Source: a virus
Strand: one strand, 5' to 3'
DNA length: 38,246 bases
Virus record (IMG/VR): IMGVR_UViG_3300030451_003770
Span: 1 to 38,246 of that record
The notes under the pieces were generated by a model that saw only the letters and a program-made list of their open reading frames with translations, did no database searches and was not told the DNA's origin. The translations under genes were made by a program, and so were the position numbers. Shown piece after piece: positions 21,955 to 30,089 of the stretch. The first letter of the stretch is position 1; the number at the start of each line of letters is the position of its first letter.

Positions 21955-22836
21955 ATGCTTAAAAAACTAAGAAAAACGGTAGCTAAAATACTACCAGGTG
22001 ATAGTGAAAAATATTTAGGAACTGCATTAGCACTTGCCACCGGAAACCCTCTATTTGCAGGAATTGGCGCATTGGCTGATCCTGATGCTGGATTTGGTGA
22101 TATTGCTGCGGCAGCATTTTTAGCTAGTCAATCACCAGGTTTAAAATTTGGTGGTGTAGATTTTACCAAAGGTAATCAACTTTTTGGTGATAATGCCTTT
22201 ATGAGTGCTTTACAAGGTGGTGGAAAATTTGGAAAAGGCGCAAGTGGTTTTGGTGAATTTTTCCTAGGTAAAAAAGGTGTGGGTGACAAAGCAGGTGTTG
22301 ATGGTTTGATTGGAAGTGACGGTAAATTTATACCTACTAAAACAGTAGACGGAAAAGAAAAAGTAGATGCAGCAAAATTATTAACTAATTTATCAAAAGC
22401 CTCAGCGGCAACAGGAGCTTTTTTACAACCAACCGGTGCATTTGATTTGCCTAAAGAAGAAGAAGTAGCAAATTTTCAATTTGGCACTGATTATGAAGGT
22501 AAACCTTTTAACACTGAAGAAGGAAAATTAATTGAATTATTATTAGGACAAGGAATAATAGGTCCTTACTATGATACAAGTGGACAATTAGTGCAAAATG
22601 TTGCAGATGGTGGTATAATGAATTTAGCTGCAGGTGGTGATCCAAGTAGTTTCCCACGTAAGACTGGTCAAATTGATGGACCAGGCACGGGAACTTCTGA
22701 TAGTATACCTGCTATGTTAAGTGATGGTGAATTTGTCATGACGGCAAAAGCTGTAAGAGGCGCTGGCGGTGGTGACAGAATGGAAGGTGCAAGAAAAATG
22801 TATGAAATGATGGACCAGTTTGAGGGACAAGCATAA
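21955..22836 (+). CDS. Internal virion protein with SDGEFVMTAKAV C-terminal motif
   Basis: A 293-residue protein with a good AGGAG (21947-21951) before ATG 21955, the first gene after the minus-strand island. The N-terminal half is Gly/Ala-rich with hydrophobic segments (YLGTALALATGNPLFAGIGA, GDIAAAAFLASQSPG). The C-terminal ~80 residues contain GGIMNLAAGGDPSSFPRKTG and GTGTSDSIPAMLSDGEFVMT then AKAVRGAGGGDRMEGARKMY. I recall the motif D-S-I-P-A-M-L-S-D-G-E-F-V-M-T, with A-V-x-G-A-G and G-x-x-x-M-Y, as frequent in marine phage structural proteins placed before the ejection proteins. A role as internal or DNA-ejection virion protein is inferred from this context. It has a charged but flexible, low-complexity make-up. 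Confidence 0.75.
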   Translation: MLKKLRKTVAKILPGDSEKYLGTALALATGNPLFAGIGALADPDAGFGDIAAAAFLASQSPGLKFGGVDFTKGNQLFGDNAFMSALQGGGKFGKGASGFGEFFLGKKGVGDKAGVDGLIGSDGKFIPTKTVDGKEKVDAAKLLTNLSKASAATGAFLQPTGAFDLPKEEEVANFQFGTDYEGKPFNTEEGKLIELLLGQGIIGPYYDTSGQLVQNVADGGIMNLAAGGDPSSFPRKTGQIDGPGTGTSDSIPAMLSDGEFVMTAKAVRGAGGGDRMEGARKMYEMMDQFEGQA

Positions 22837-23789
22837 TGGCTGTACAACAACAAGTTACAACACAACTACCTCCACCATATGTGCAGGATAGACAAAAAGA
22901 TTTATTAGCAACATTATTTGGAACACCAGATCTTGATCCAAGTGATCCTAATTATGTACAAGGTTTAATTAATGTTCCTCGTAATATACCAATGCAACAA
23001 GTTGCAGGGTTCACGCAACCTCAACAAGATGCATTTGCTTTAGCTCAACAAGGAATTGGCGCATTTCAACCATTTATAAATCAAGCAGAACAAACTGCTC
23101 TTACCGCAGGTCAGGCTCTTACAGGTGCAGCTCAACAGTTTACTCCCACAACAGCAGTCATTGATCAATTTAGAGATCCGTATCAACAATTTGTTACACA
23201 AGAAGCTTTAAAAGAAATAGATAGACAAGGTGATATAGCTAGAACTAATTTAGCTGGACAAGCAACAAGAGCAGGAGCTTTTGGTGGCTCTAGATTTGGT
23301 GTACAACAAGCAGAACTAGATAGAAATATTGGTGATATTAAATCAAGAAGAGTATTTGAAGATGCGTCTAGAAACTATCAACAAGCATTAGCTTCAGCAC
23401 AAGCTGCACAAGAAGCACAACAAAGAAGACAACTAGGAGCTGGACAACAATTAGGCAATTTAGCAAGATTTCAAGCAGGTATTGGTCAATTAGGTCAAGG
23501 TATGTTTGGTCAAGATTTAAATACTTTACTAAGTATTGGTGGTCAGCAACAACAATTATTACAAGCAGGTTTAGAAGCTCAAAGACAAAATCTTGCAGCT
23601 CAACAACAAGAACCTTTCCAACGTATATCTTTTGGTACAGATATTTTAGCAGGCTTACCGTTTGGTGGTCAAACTATATCACAAATACCGGTAACACCTG
23701 CAAATCCATTTTTACAATTTGCTGGGGGTATTGGAGCTCTTGGAACAGGTATTGGATCTTTATTAGAAGGTTTTGGGGCTTTAGGATAA
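22836..23789 (+). CDS. Gln-rich internal virion / ejection-type protein
   Basis: A 317-residue protein, TAATG-coupled. Very rich in Gln, Ala and Gly, mostly helical (VQDRQKDLLATLFGTPD, FALAQQGIGAFQPFINQAEQ, QALASAQAAQEAQQRRQLGA). It holds the signature IARTNLAGQATRAGAFGGSR then FGVQQAELDRNIGD, seen in phage DNA-transfer/internal proteins where A-x-x-x-x-A-F-G-(G)-S-R recurs. The C-terminus has a Gly-rich hydrophobic end (FLQFAGGIGALGTGIGSLLE) that could insert in a membrane during ejection. Function is inferred: it likely leaves the head with the DNA to form part of the periplasm-spanning channel, as P22 gp7/gp16/gp20 do. Confidence 0.7.
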   Translation: MAVQQQVTTQLPPPYVQDRQKDLLATLFGTPDLDPSDPNYVQGLINVPRNIPMQQVAGFTQPQQDAFALAQQGIGAFQPFINQAEQTALTAGQALTGAAQQFTPTTAVIDQFRDPYQQFVTQEALKEIDRQGDIARTNLAGQATRAGAFGGSRFGVQQAELDRNIGDIKSRRVFEDASRNYQQALASAQAAQEAQQRRQLGAGQQLGNLARFQAGIGQLGQGMFGQDLNTLLSIGGQQQQLLQAGLEAQRQNLAAQQQEPFQRISFGTDILAGLPFGGQTISQIPVTPANPFLQFAGGIGALGTGIGSLLEGFGALG

Positions 23790-25912
23790 TGTCTATTTAC
23801 AACAGAAGGATGTTTAACAATGTCCCGAATAACATGAGAACGAATTCACGTGGTGTTGGGATTACATCAGGTTTAGTTCCTGTCATTAAAGCTAATCAAG
23901 GAAAATTTATTGACAGTGCTGAATATCAAAAATTAAAAGCAATAGCAGAACAAATTGTTCCACAACAACAAGGATTTTTTGCAAGAAACGCACCAGCCTT
24001 ATTTGATTTTTTTACAAGAGTATCTGAAGCAGGAGAGGGTGGAAAGCCCCTCATTGAAGGCGCTGGTGGTCTAAACCAATCTCCTGCAGGCAGATTATTT
24101 ACTGGGCTTGCTAGTGCTGCTCCAGCTTTAGGTAATATTAAACCGTATGAGGACCAAGCAGGGAAATTAGCTGCATCAAAATTATTTGATATTGAAGCTG
24201 AAAGAATGACACAACAAGATGAACCAGACTATCTTGAAGTTTTTTTATTAGATGATGATCCTGACACAGGGGCTAAAAAAAATCAAAAAATTCCAATTTT
24301 AAGAGAGGATTTTGATTTAACTAAACATACTTTAGCTAAGCCTGATGACCCAGAAGATCAATTTTTAGAAGTTTATGCTAAGGAAGCAGATACAACTGAA
24401 GGTATTGAAAAAGGTCAAAAGATAAGAATTAACGCTGATGATTATGATGCTAGTAAGCATGATTTAGCTGCACCAGATAAAACAGAAGATACGTTTATTG
24501 AAGTTTATGCTAAGGAAGCAGATACAACTGATGGTATTGAAAAAGGTCAAAAGTTAAGAATTAACGCTGATGATTATGATGCAAGTAAGCATGATTTAGC
24601 TGCACCAAAAGAAGAAGAAAAAGATACATTTATTGAAGTTTATGCCAAGGAAGCAGATACAACTGAAGGTATTGAAAAAGGTCAAAAGTTAAGAATTAAC
24701 GCTGATGATTATGATGCTAGTAAGCATGATTTAGCTGCACCAAAAGAAGAAGATAAACCAGATGACATAACAGTCTATAGTAAAGTAACCGATGAAGAAA
24801 AAGGAATTACTGAAGGTCAAGGTTTAAGAATTAGTTCTGATGATTTCGATCCTAAATTACATAATATGGCAGCACCAAGCGATGACAAAATATCAAATTT
24901 TCAAGAAAAATTAAATTACATTGATACTTTAGATGTAACAGATGAGAAAAAACAAGAATTAATTTTTGGTTTAATAAATGGTAATAGAAATGTTCTATCT
25001 GCTGAAGAAGAAAAAGATTTAATTTTGTTTGGAAAAGAGCTTGAATCTAAATTAAAAATTGCAGAGCCTATACTTAATAACGCTATAGCTGATGCAACGG
25101 AAGCAGCAGCATCAGAAACTAATTTCTTATCACAAAAAGCTTTATTAGATGACGCTATTACAGGAAGATCTTTCTTTGATACTAGAAAATATTTTGGCGA
25201 TTTAAAAGCACAATTCCCATCTTTGTATTCAATATTGCCATCTAACTTGCAAGAAACATTTGATAGTATTGTTGACGGTAGTGCTGTATCAACAGATGCA
25301 GCAATTGCATTATCTAACAGAGCTACATTAACGACCGCAAAAGGCGGAGCAATACCAGGAAATTTAAATACAAAAGAATTTGATGCAATCGTACAGTCTA
25401 ATTCAGCTGTGTTTTTTCATCCAGAAGCACAGTCTTTTATAATTGATTTAAATATTAAAGATGCACAAATAAAACAAGAAAAAGGTAAATTAGTTGAAGA
25501 GTTATTTACAAAGGGAACAGTAAATGGCGAAGAATTTAATTTAGCAGACGGTGCAATAAAAATTTTAAATATTACAAATCAAAAATATGAAGATTATAAA
25601 AATTCTGATGAATATAAAGCAGGTGTAAACAGAGTTCTAAATGTAGGAGAATTAGTGCCAACAAGTGTTTTAGCAAAATCTGAAAGAGATATAATTATCA
25701 ATGATGTAAACATAGGTCAAACAAAAGAATTATTTGCAAATGGCGAATTAAGTTTTGTAGGTTACTCAAACGCTGATGGCGTATTTGTTAATCCTGCAAA
25801 TGGAGTATCAATAACAGTTAAACCTAACACCCCAGTATATAGTATCTTTAGAGGTGAAATCACTGGTGATAAAGCTACAGTTTATTTAGCTACACAGGAT
25901 GAATTGTTGTAA
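23789..25912 (+). CDS. Large internal virion protein with 44-45 aa tandem repeats
   Basis: A 707-residue protein, TAATG-coupled on both sides. The N-terminal ~140 residues are phage-structural in style (GVGITSGLVPVIKANQGKFI, RNAPALFDFFTRVSEAGEGG). Residues ~145-366 hold five tandem repeats of 44-45 residues; units 2-4 (residues 189-321) are nearly identical: FIEVYAKEADTTEGIEKGQK, LRINADDYDASKHDLAAP. Units 1 and 5 are diverged. The remainder (~340 residues) is helical (EKLNYIDTLDVTDEKKQELI, FLSQKALLDDAITGRSFFDT) and ends with a beta-rich segment. Repeats of the type K-G-x-K-x-R-I-x-x-x-D-(Y/F)-D-x-x-x-H-x-L-A-x-P are, as I recall, present in other marine phage virion proteins. Likely an ejected or internal protein. 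Confidence 0.75.
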   Translation: MSIYNRRMFNNVPNNMRTNSRGVGITSGLVPVIKANQGKFIDSAEYQKLKAIAEQIVPQQQGFFARNAPALFDFFTRVSEAGEGGKPLIEGAGGLNQSPAGRLFTGLASAAPALGNIKPYEDQAGKLAASKLFDIEAERMTQQDEPDYLEVFLLDDDPDTGAKKNQKIPILREDFDLTKHTLAKPDDPEDQFLEVYAKEADTTEGIEKGQKIRINADDYDASKHDLAAPDKTEDTFIEVYAKEADTTDGIEKGQKLRINADDYDASKHDLAAPKEEEKDTFIEVYAKEADTTEGIEKGQKLRINADDYDASKHDLAAPKEEDKPDDITVYSKVTDEEKGITEGQGLRISSDDFDPKLHNMAAPSDDKISNFQEKLNYIDTLDVTDEKKQELIFGLINGNRNVLSAEEEKDLILFGKELESKLKIAEPILNNAIADATEAAASETNFLSQKALLDDAITGRSFFDTRKYFGDLKAQFPSLYSILPSNLQETFDSIVDGSAVSTDAAIALSNRATLTTAKGGAIPGNLNTKEFDAIVQSNSAVFFHPEAQSFIIDLNIKDAQIKQEKGKLVEELFTKGTVNGEEFNLADGAIKILNITNQKYEDYKNSDEYKAGVNRVLNVGELVPTSVLAKSERDIIINDVNIGQTKELFANGELSFVGYSNADGVFVNPANGVSITVKPNTPVYSIFRGEITGDKATVYLATQDELL
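24221..24888 (+). repeat. In-frame tandem repeats, 132-135 bp units
   Basis: Five consecutive units start at about 24221, 24353, 24485, 24620 and 24755. Units 2, 3 and 4 (24353-24754) are near-identical at the DNA level, e.g. GAAGTTTATGC-AAGGAAGCAG recurs in each. Units 1 and 5 are diverged copies. All preserve the reading frame, so unit number could change by recombination without breaking the protein. Confidence 0.9.
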
Positions 25913-28900
25913 TGGTTACTCAACAAGAAGTTGAAACTAAACAACTTAAAGATATAGTTGATTTAGAAAGTTTTCTTAAAGTTACGGATCAAACAAGAGA
26001 AGACATTAATAAACAATTAGAAGCACAACGATTAACACCTACAATATTACCATTTGCAGAAAGATCTGAAGATTTACTAGGTATAAAAACATATGAAAGT
26101 GAGTACATAAAACTTTTAAAAGAGGCAGAAGACACAGCTTTTAACAATCAAATAAAATTATTAGAATCAATTATTGGTGTTCCAATTGATATTGAATCTG
26201 GAGGTTTGGGATCAGATTACATTTTAGATGGAAAACCAAAAAATCAACCGGGACAAGTTTTTCCTAATATATTAAATTTAAATCCAGACGTAGGTTTAAA
26301 AGCTGATTTAGCTAGAAGCAATGATTTTAATTCTAGAAAAAAGAAATTTTTAGAGGCGTACCCGGACGGTGAATATATACAAGTTATGTTACCTTTAGGG
26401 GATGGTGACACAAAATACCCTGAACTATACATAAAAAGTGTTAAGGATTTTCAACAAGAAAAAGAAAAATTTAAATTTGTTAATTTAGAAGGTTTGGATA
26501 AAGGTGATTTAGGTACCGCTATAGGTACAATTTTTGATGAACAGTTTTTAGCTGAAACAGGAGCTTATGTAACGGTCAACAAAAAAGGTCCATTAACAAA
26601 ATTTTTATCCGTTTTTGCTGGGGCAAGAACAGGTATTGAATTACGAGAAGGTGTTGAAACTTTAAGAGGGTACGGAGAAAATGAATACAATGCCGCAGTA
26701 ATAGACAGACTAAGTTTTTTTAATGATATTTTTTTAGATTATGATGATGCAATAAACGCAGGTTTATCGGCTACTTTATTTTCTGCTGGTGATATGATTT
26801 TAAAAAGACTTTCAGGTGATAGACTTTTAAATGTTGAAGGTGCAAAAAAATTAAATGAGGCTGCAGAAAGACTTGGTTTACCTCCCTTGCTATTAGCACA
26901 GTTAATAGCCAATCCAGCTATTAGAAAATCATTTTATCAAGCGGGTGAATTTACTTCAACAGTTGAAAATGCTTTACGAAATCAAAGTGATCAAGTTTTA
27001 GATTCATTAAGAAAATTCAGAGGTTCTGACACTCCTTTGAACGAAGCAGATTTATTAGAAATTAGTAAAAATCTTGAAGGTGAAATGGCAAAGCTTATAC
27101 AGTTTTTTCCAAATCAAAAAGTAGCAAATGAGTACGAACAGTTTTTTAATCAGCTTACAGATTTTTATACTTTAAATCAAAGTGATTTAACAAAGTCCCT
27201 TACCAACAAGGCTTTGAAACTAACAAAAATAAATGGTGAAGCTGTAAACACATCAATAGATTTTACTTATTTAAAAAGAAATCTTGCTTCTGAAATACAG
27301 AAAAATGTAAAAATTAGAGGCGAACCAAAGTTTGATAAAGACAAAATGGGTTTTGTTGCGGGAGATAGATTTGAGGTTCCAACAACAGCCAGTTCTGAGG
27401 CACAAGAACTTCTAACCTTGATAAATAAACTACCAAAAGTAGTGCAAAATTTTGAAGATATTTCAAGAGCAATAAAACCAAATCAAAAAAATTTTGAAAA
27501 TAGTTTTCAAGCACTTTTAAATATTAGAGATAAAGCTTATCAATTATCTAAAAGTACAAATGGCGCAGATGCTGCAATTGGTTTAAAAGTTTTAAATTCT
27601 GTTAAAGAAATGATGAACCCCTCAATGAACAGAGCGGGAAATTACATTAACGGAAGTCCTGAATTTATGAGTGTTGTTAAAATTATGAATAATAATTTAA
27701 CTGATTTTGAACAAGTTATGAACTATGGGTTTGTAAAAGAATTAATGTCAAAAACAAGTGATTTAGATACTTTAACTAGATTTGTATTTAACCCGGATAA
27801 CAAAATTGCAGGTAAAACTTTACAAAAATTAATGTATGGTTTTGATGAAACACCAAACCCACAAGGAGTAATTTTTGAAAATCGAATAAAACAACTTTTT
27901 ATAAATCATTTAATTAATGATCCATCATTAACAGGAAAGCGTTTAAAAGATTGGATAGCAAAAGATCCAGACACTTTAAAATATTATTTGGGAGACGGAG
28001 CAGAAGAAAAAATTAAACAATTACAAAAAATAGCTAATTACAAAGATTTAATGGACAATAGTATTTTTGTTCAAGCATTAGAAAAACAAGGTACTGACTT
28101 TGAAATTATAACTGAAGCAATAAAACAAGCTAATAAAAATAAAATTGGAACAGACAAAGTTTTAGATAATTTAATTGATCAAGGTGGAGATAACTTTGTT
28201 CAATCTGTTAGAGCAGGTATCATCGAAAACATGCTTGATAAGGCTACTAAAACAGCCGGAACAGGACAAGTTGGAGAAATTTTAGATTATAAAATTTTAC
28301 AAAGAGAAATAGACAAAATTCTTAAAAATAAAAATTATTTAAAATTTTTCGATGAAGATTCTATTTCGAAACTAAACGATTACAGCACGTATATAGCAAG
28401 ATTAAGAGAAGGTGGTGATGTTGGTGGAGCTATAACAGGTGCAACACAAAGATCACGTTTATCTGAGTTCAACCCTGCAACACTATTAGAATTTGCAATA
28501 GTCGGTTTCAAAAATGATGTTTTAGCAAGAATTTTAGCAAAGCCTGGCAATACAAAAGCAATAATTGAGAATGTACAATCTCCTTTGGATAGAGTTAGAT
28601 TTGGAGCTATTCTTGGAGCTTATGATAGATTAGCAGATGAGTTTGGAATAACTTTAACTGAAGGCGACCAAATAAATACTGGGGTTTTCACACAAACTGT
28701 TCCTGTATCATCTATAATTAAGGGTGAAAGATTTAAATCAGATACTTATCCAGAAATAATTGAGCGAGAGAACAAAAAACCAGAAGAGGATCAAACATCT
28801 CAAATACCGGTTAATTTACTTAATACAATACCTTCAAGTAGCTTAAACAATATAAATCTAGCAAACAATAGAATCAATACTAATACTGCTGCAGCAGGAC

Positions 28901-28977
28901 AAAGAGTTTTTGGTACAGATGATCCTGTATTTAGTGGTATTGCAAATACTAATGTTGGAAGGCAGGTTGTTGCATAA
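25912..28977 (+). CDS. Very large internal virion protein (1021 aa), unknown domain content
   Basis: The largest gene in the window, 1021 residues, TAATG-coupled. It is mostly alpha-helical, rich in Lys, Asn, Leu and Asp. Segments: N-terminal helix (QLKDIVDLESFLKVTDQTRE), LIPTILPFAERSEDLLGIKT-like stretch near 45, a hydrophobic patch (RLGLPPLLLAQLIANPAIRK, ~315), a region VPTTASSEAQELLTLINKLP, then MMNPSMNRAGNYINGSPEFM near 565, and a final domain with TQRSRLSEFNPATLLEFAIV and AKPGNTKAIIENVQSPLDRV. I see no lysozyme, transglycosylase or nuclease motif. Its size and location among ejection-type proteins match the large internal core proteins of podoviruses (compare T7 gp16, P22 gp16), so an ejected channel or scaffold protein is likely (inference). 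Confidence 0.75.
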   Translation: MVTQQEVETKQLKDIVDLESFLKVTDQTREDINKQLEAQRLTPTILPFAERSEDLLGIKTYESEYIKLLKEAEDTAFNNQIKLLESIIGVPIDIESGGLGSDYILDGKPKNQPGQVFPNILNLNPDVGLKADLARSNDFNSRKKKFLEAYPDGEYIQVMLPLGDGDTKYPELYIKSVKDFQQEKEKFKFVNLEGLDKGDLGTAIGTIFDEQFLAETGAYVTVNKKGPLTKFLSVFAGARTGIELREGVETLRGYGENEYNAAVIDRLSFFNDIFLDYDDAINAGLSATLFSAGDMILKRLSGDRLLNVEGAKKLNEAAERLGLPPLLLAQLIANPAIRKSFYQAGEFTSTVENALRNQSDQVLDSLRKFRGSDTPLNEADLLEISKNLEGEMAKLIQFFPNQKVANEYEQFFNQLTDFYTLNQSDLTKSLTNKALKLTKINGEAVNTSIDFTYLKRNLASEIQKNVKIRGEPKFDKDKMGFVAGDRFEVPTTASSEAQELLTLINKLPKVVQNFEDISRAIKPNQKNFENSFQALLNIRDKAYQLSKSTNGADAAIGLKVLNSVKEMMNPSMNRAGNYINGSPEFMSVVKIMNNNLTDFEQVMNYGFVKELMSKTSDLDTLTRFVFNPDNKIAGKTLQKLMYGFDETPNPQGVIFENRIKQLFINHLINDPSLTGKRLKDWIAKDPDTLKYYLGDGAEEKIKQLQKIANYKDLMDNSIFVQALEKQGTDFEIITEAIKQANKNKIGTDKVLDNLIDQGGDNFVQSVRAGIIENMLDKATKTAGTGQVGEILDYKILQREIDKILKNKNYLKFFDEDSISKLNDYSTYIARLREGGDVGGAITGATQRSRLSEFNPATLLEFAIVGFKNDVLARILAKPGNTKAIIENVQSPLDRVRFGAILGAYDRLADEFGITLTEGDQINTGVFTQTVPVSSIIKGERFKSDTYPEIIERENKKPEEDQTSQIPVNLLNTIPSSSLNNINLANNRINTNTAAAGQRVFGTDDPVFSGIANTNVGRQVVA

Positions 28978-29579
28978 TGGGTATTTCATTTGAAACAACA
29001 TACGATGATGAAGGTAATCCTATAAGACCTAAAATATCTAGTAACATGAGTTTTCAATCAGGAGACGTAGTTTCTGCGAACCCTAATAATCCTGACATGA
29101 CAATTATAGACAGAGAAGGCGTAGGTATAATGAATATTGATCCAACTAAGGAATCAGGAATTGCAGATCAAAAGCAAGCATTACAAATTATATCTAGTCT
29201 TGGTACAGGTATTTTTGATGATCCTGATGCCTTTAAAAAAATTACAGAGCCTTTAAAATTAATTCCTGCTATGACATCAGACCCTGACGATCCACGCAAC
29301 ATGTATCAAATGTTAATAGCTAATTTACTTGGCATAGATAGAGGTGCAAAAAACGTAGGTTTTCCTGGTAGTAATATTGAAATAGTTGGAGCACCTAAAG
29401 TTCCTGATTTTGGTGAAGCTGGAAAAGAGTTTGCAATAAATGAATTAGGTGCAAAAGATATTGGTCAATTACTTACATCTCTATTTACACCGAGCATATT
29501 AAGATTTATTGGTATGGCTAATGAAAAAGATGAGCTAGAAGAAACAGAGGAAGAGAAAAAAAGATTTTTCTTTTTTTAA
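28977..29579 (+). CDS. Small internal virion-region protein (200 aa), unknown
   Basis: A 200-residue protein, TAATG-coupled to the large internal protein. N-terminal MGISFETTYDDEGNPIRPKI, then SFQSGDVVSANPNNPDMTII and GVGIMNIDPTKESGIADQKQ. Middle DDPDAFKKITEPLKLIPAMT, and C-terminal TSLFTPSILRFIGMANEKDE. It ends with a charged run and four Phe (EEEKKRFFFF) encoded by a T-rich stretch (29560-29577). No catalytic or binding motif recognised. Its position at the end of the ejection-protein cluster and its coupling suggest a virion or assembly role. Confidence 0.7.
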   Translation: MGISFETTYDDEGNPIRPKISSNMSFQSGDVVSANPNNPDMTIIDREGVGIMNIDPTKESGIADQKQALQIISSLGTGIFDDPDAFKKITEPLKLIPAMTSDPDDPRNMYQMLIANLLGIDRGAKNVGFPGSNIEIVGAPKVPDFGEAGKEFAINELGAKDIGQLLTSLFTPSILRFIGMANEKDELEETEEEKKRFFFF

Positions 29580-29581
29580 TT

Positions 29582-29803
29582 ATGGAAAAAGATTTTAATT
29601 TAAGAAATATTGTTTGGTTAAGCATGATACTTGTATCAGCAGGTTCTGTTTACGGTATGCTATCTCAACGTGTCACGGCTCTCGAATCTAAACAAGTAAT
29701 GATGGAGAAAGCTATTTTAGAAGATATACCTGAAATAAAAGAAAGAATAATTAGGTTAGAAACTAAAATAGAAATCCTAATTGATGAATTTAAAACAAAT
29801 TAA
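29582..29803 (+). CDS. Holin-like small membrane protein with coiled coil
   Basis: A 73-residue protein. After MEKDFNLRN there is one membrane segment, residues ~10-28 (IVWLSMILVSAGSVYGML), followed by a charged helical region (RVTALESKQVMMEKAILEDI, EIKERIIRLETKIEILIDEF) with heptad-like spacing, typical of a coiled coil. One transmembrane helix plus a helical cytoplasmic or periplasmic tail recalls XhlA/hemolysin-type proteins and class III holin-like proteins. A lysis role is therefore possible, but no endolysin gene is found nearby. It starts two bases after the preceding stop and overlaps the nuclease gene by 20 bases. Confidence 0.7.
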   Translation: MEKDFNLRNIVWLSMILVSAGSVYGMLSQRVTALESKQVMMEKAILEDIPEIKERIIRLETKIEILIDEFKTN

Positions 29804-30089
29804 AGGAGTAGTCAGCGAGCAACTGGTTATCACAGATCTTTTAAAAAAAGGTTTTTTTGTATTTACACCTTTACACAGACAATGCCCTGTTGACATAGTA
29901 GCAATCTCACCAAAAGGCAAACTACATTTATTTGACGTCAAAACACAATCAATCAGAAAATCGGGAATACATAAGGGACATTTTATTCGTAGAATATTAT
30001 CGCCACTACAAAAAAAACTTAAAGTAAATTTAGTTTATGTAACAGAGGAACAAATTATCTACGGAAGTCTTAAATCAGCCATTCTTTAA
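29784..30089 (+). CDS. PD-(D/E)XK endonuclease, Holliday-junction-resolvase-like
   Basis: A 101-residue protein from ATG 29784 (a TTG codon just before it is a poor start). It has the minimal nuclease core: helix with Glu12 (GVVSEQLVITDLLKKGF), then FVFTPLHRQCPVDIVAIS with Asp37, a beta hairpin and LHLFDVKTQ with Asp51-x-Lys53. The E ... D ... D-x-K arrangement is that of the PD-(D/E)XK superfamily, as in Hjc-like resolvases and small phage endonucleases. It probably acts on branched DNA or on host DNA in phage DNA metabolism; the substrate is not visible in sequence. It is convergent with the SNF2 helicase gene, and the two overlap by 20 bases at their 3' ends. Confidence 0.7.
   Translation: MNLKQIKGVVSEQLVITDLLKKGFFVFTPLHRQCPVDIVAISPKGKLHLFDVKTQSIRKSGIHKGHFIRRILSPLQKKLKVNLVYVTEEQIIYGSLKSAIL

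Noticed and set aside
24353-24754. Direct repeats resembling a CRISPR array
   Set aside because: Units of 132-135 bp are contiguous, in frame and almost wholly repeated with no variable spacers or cas genes; they are protein repeats.
25912-28977. Lysozyme or transglycosylase domain in the 1021-residue protein
   Set aside because: I looked for the usual Glu-containing lysozyme and SLT patterns and saw none; the protein is helical and Lys/Asn-rich throughout.
29582-29803. A complete lysis cassette near the holin-like gene
   Set aside because: No endolysin, transglycosylase or spanin motif was found beside it; the adjacent gene is a nuclease.
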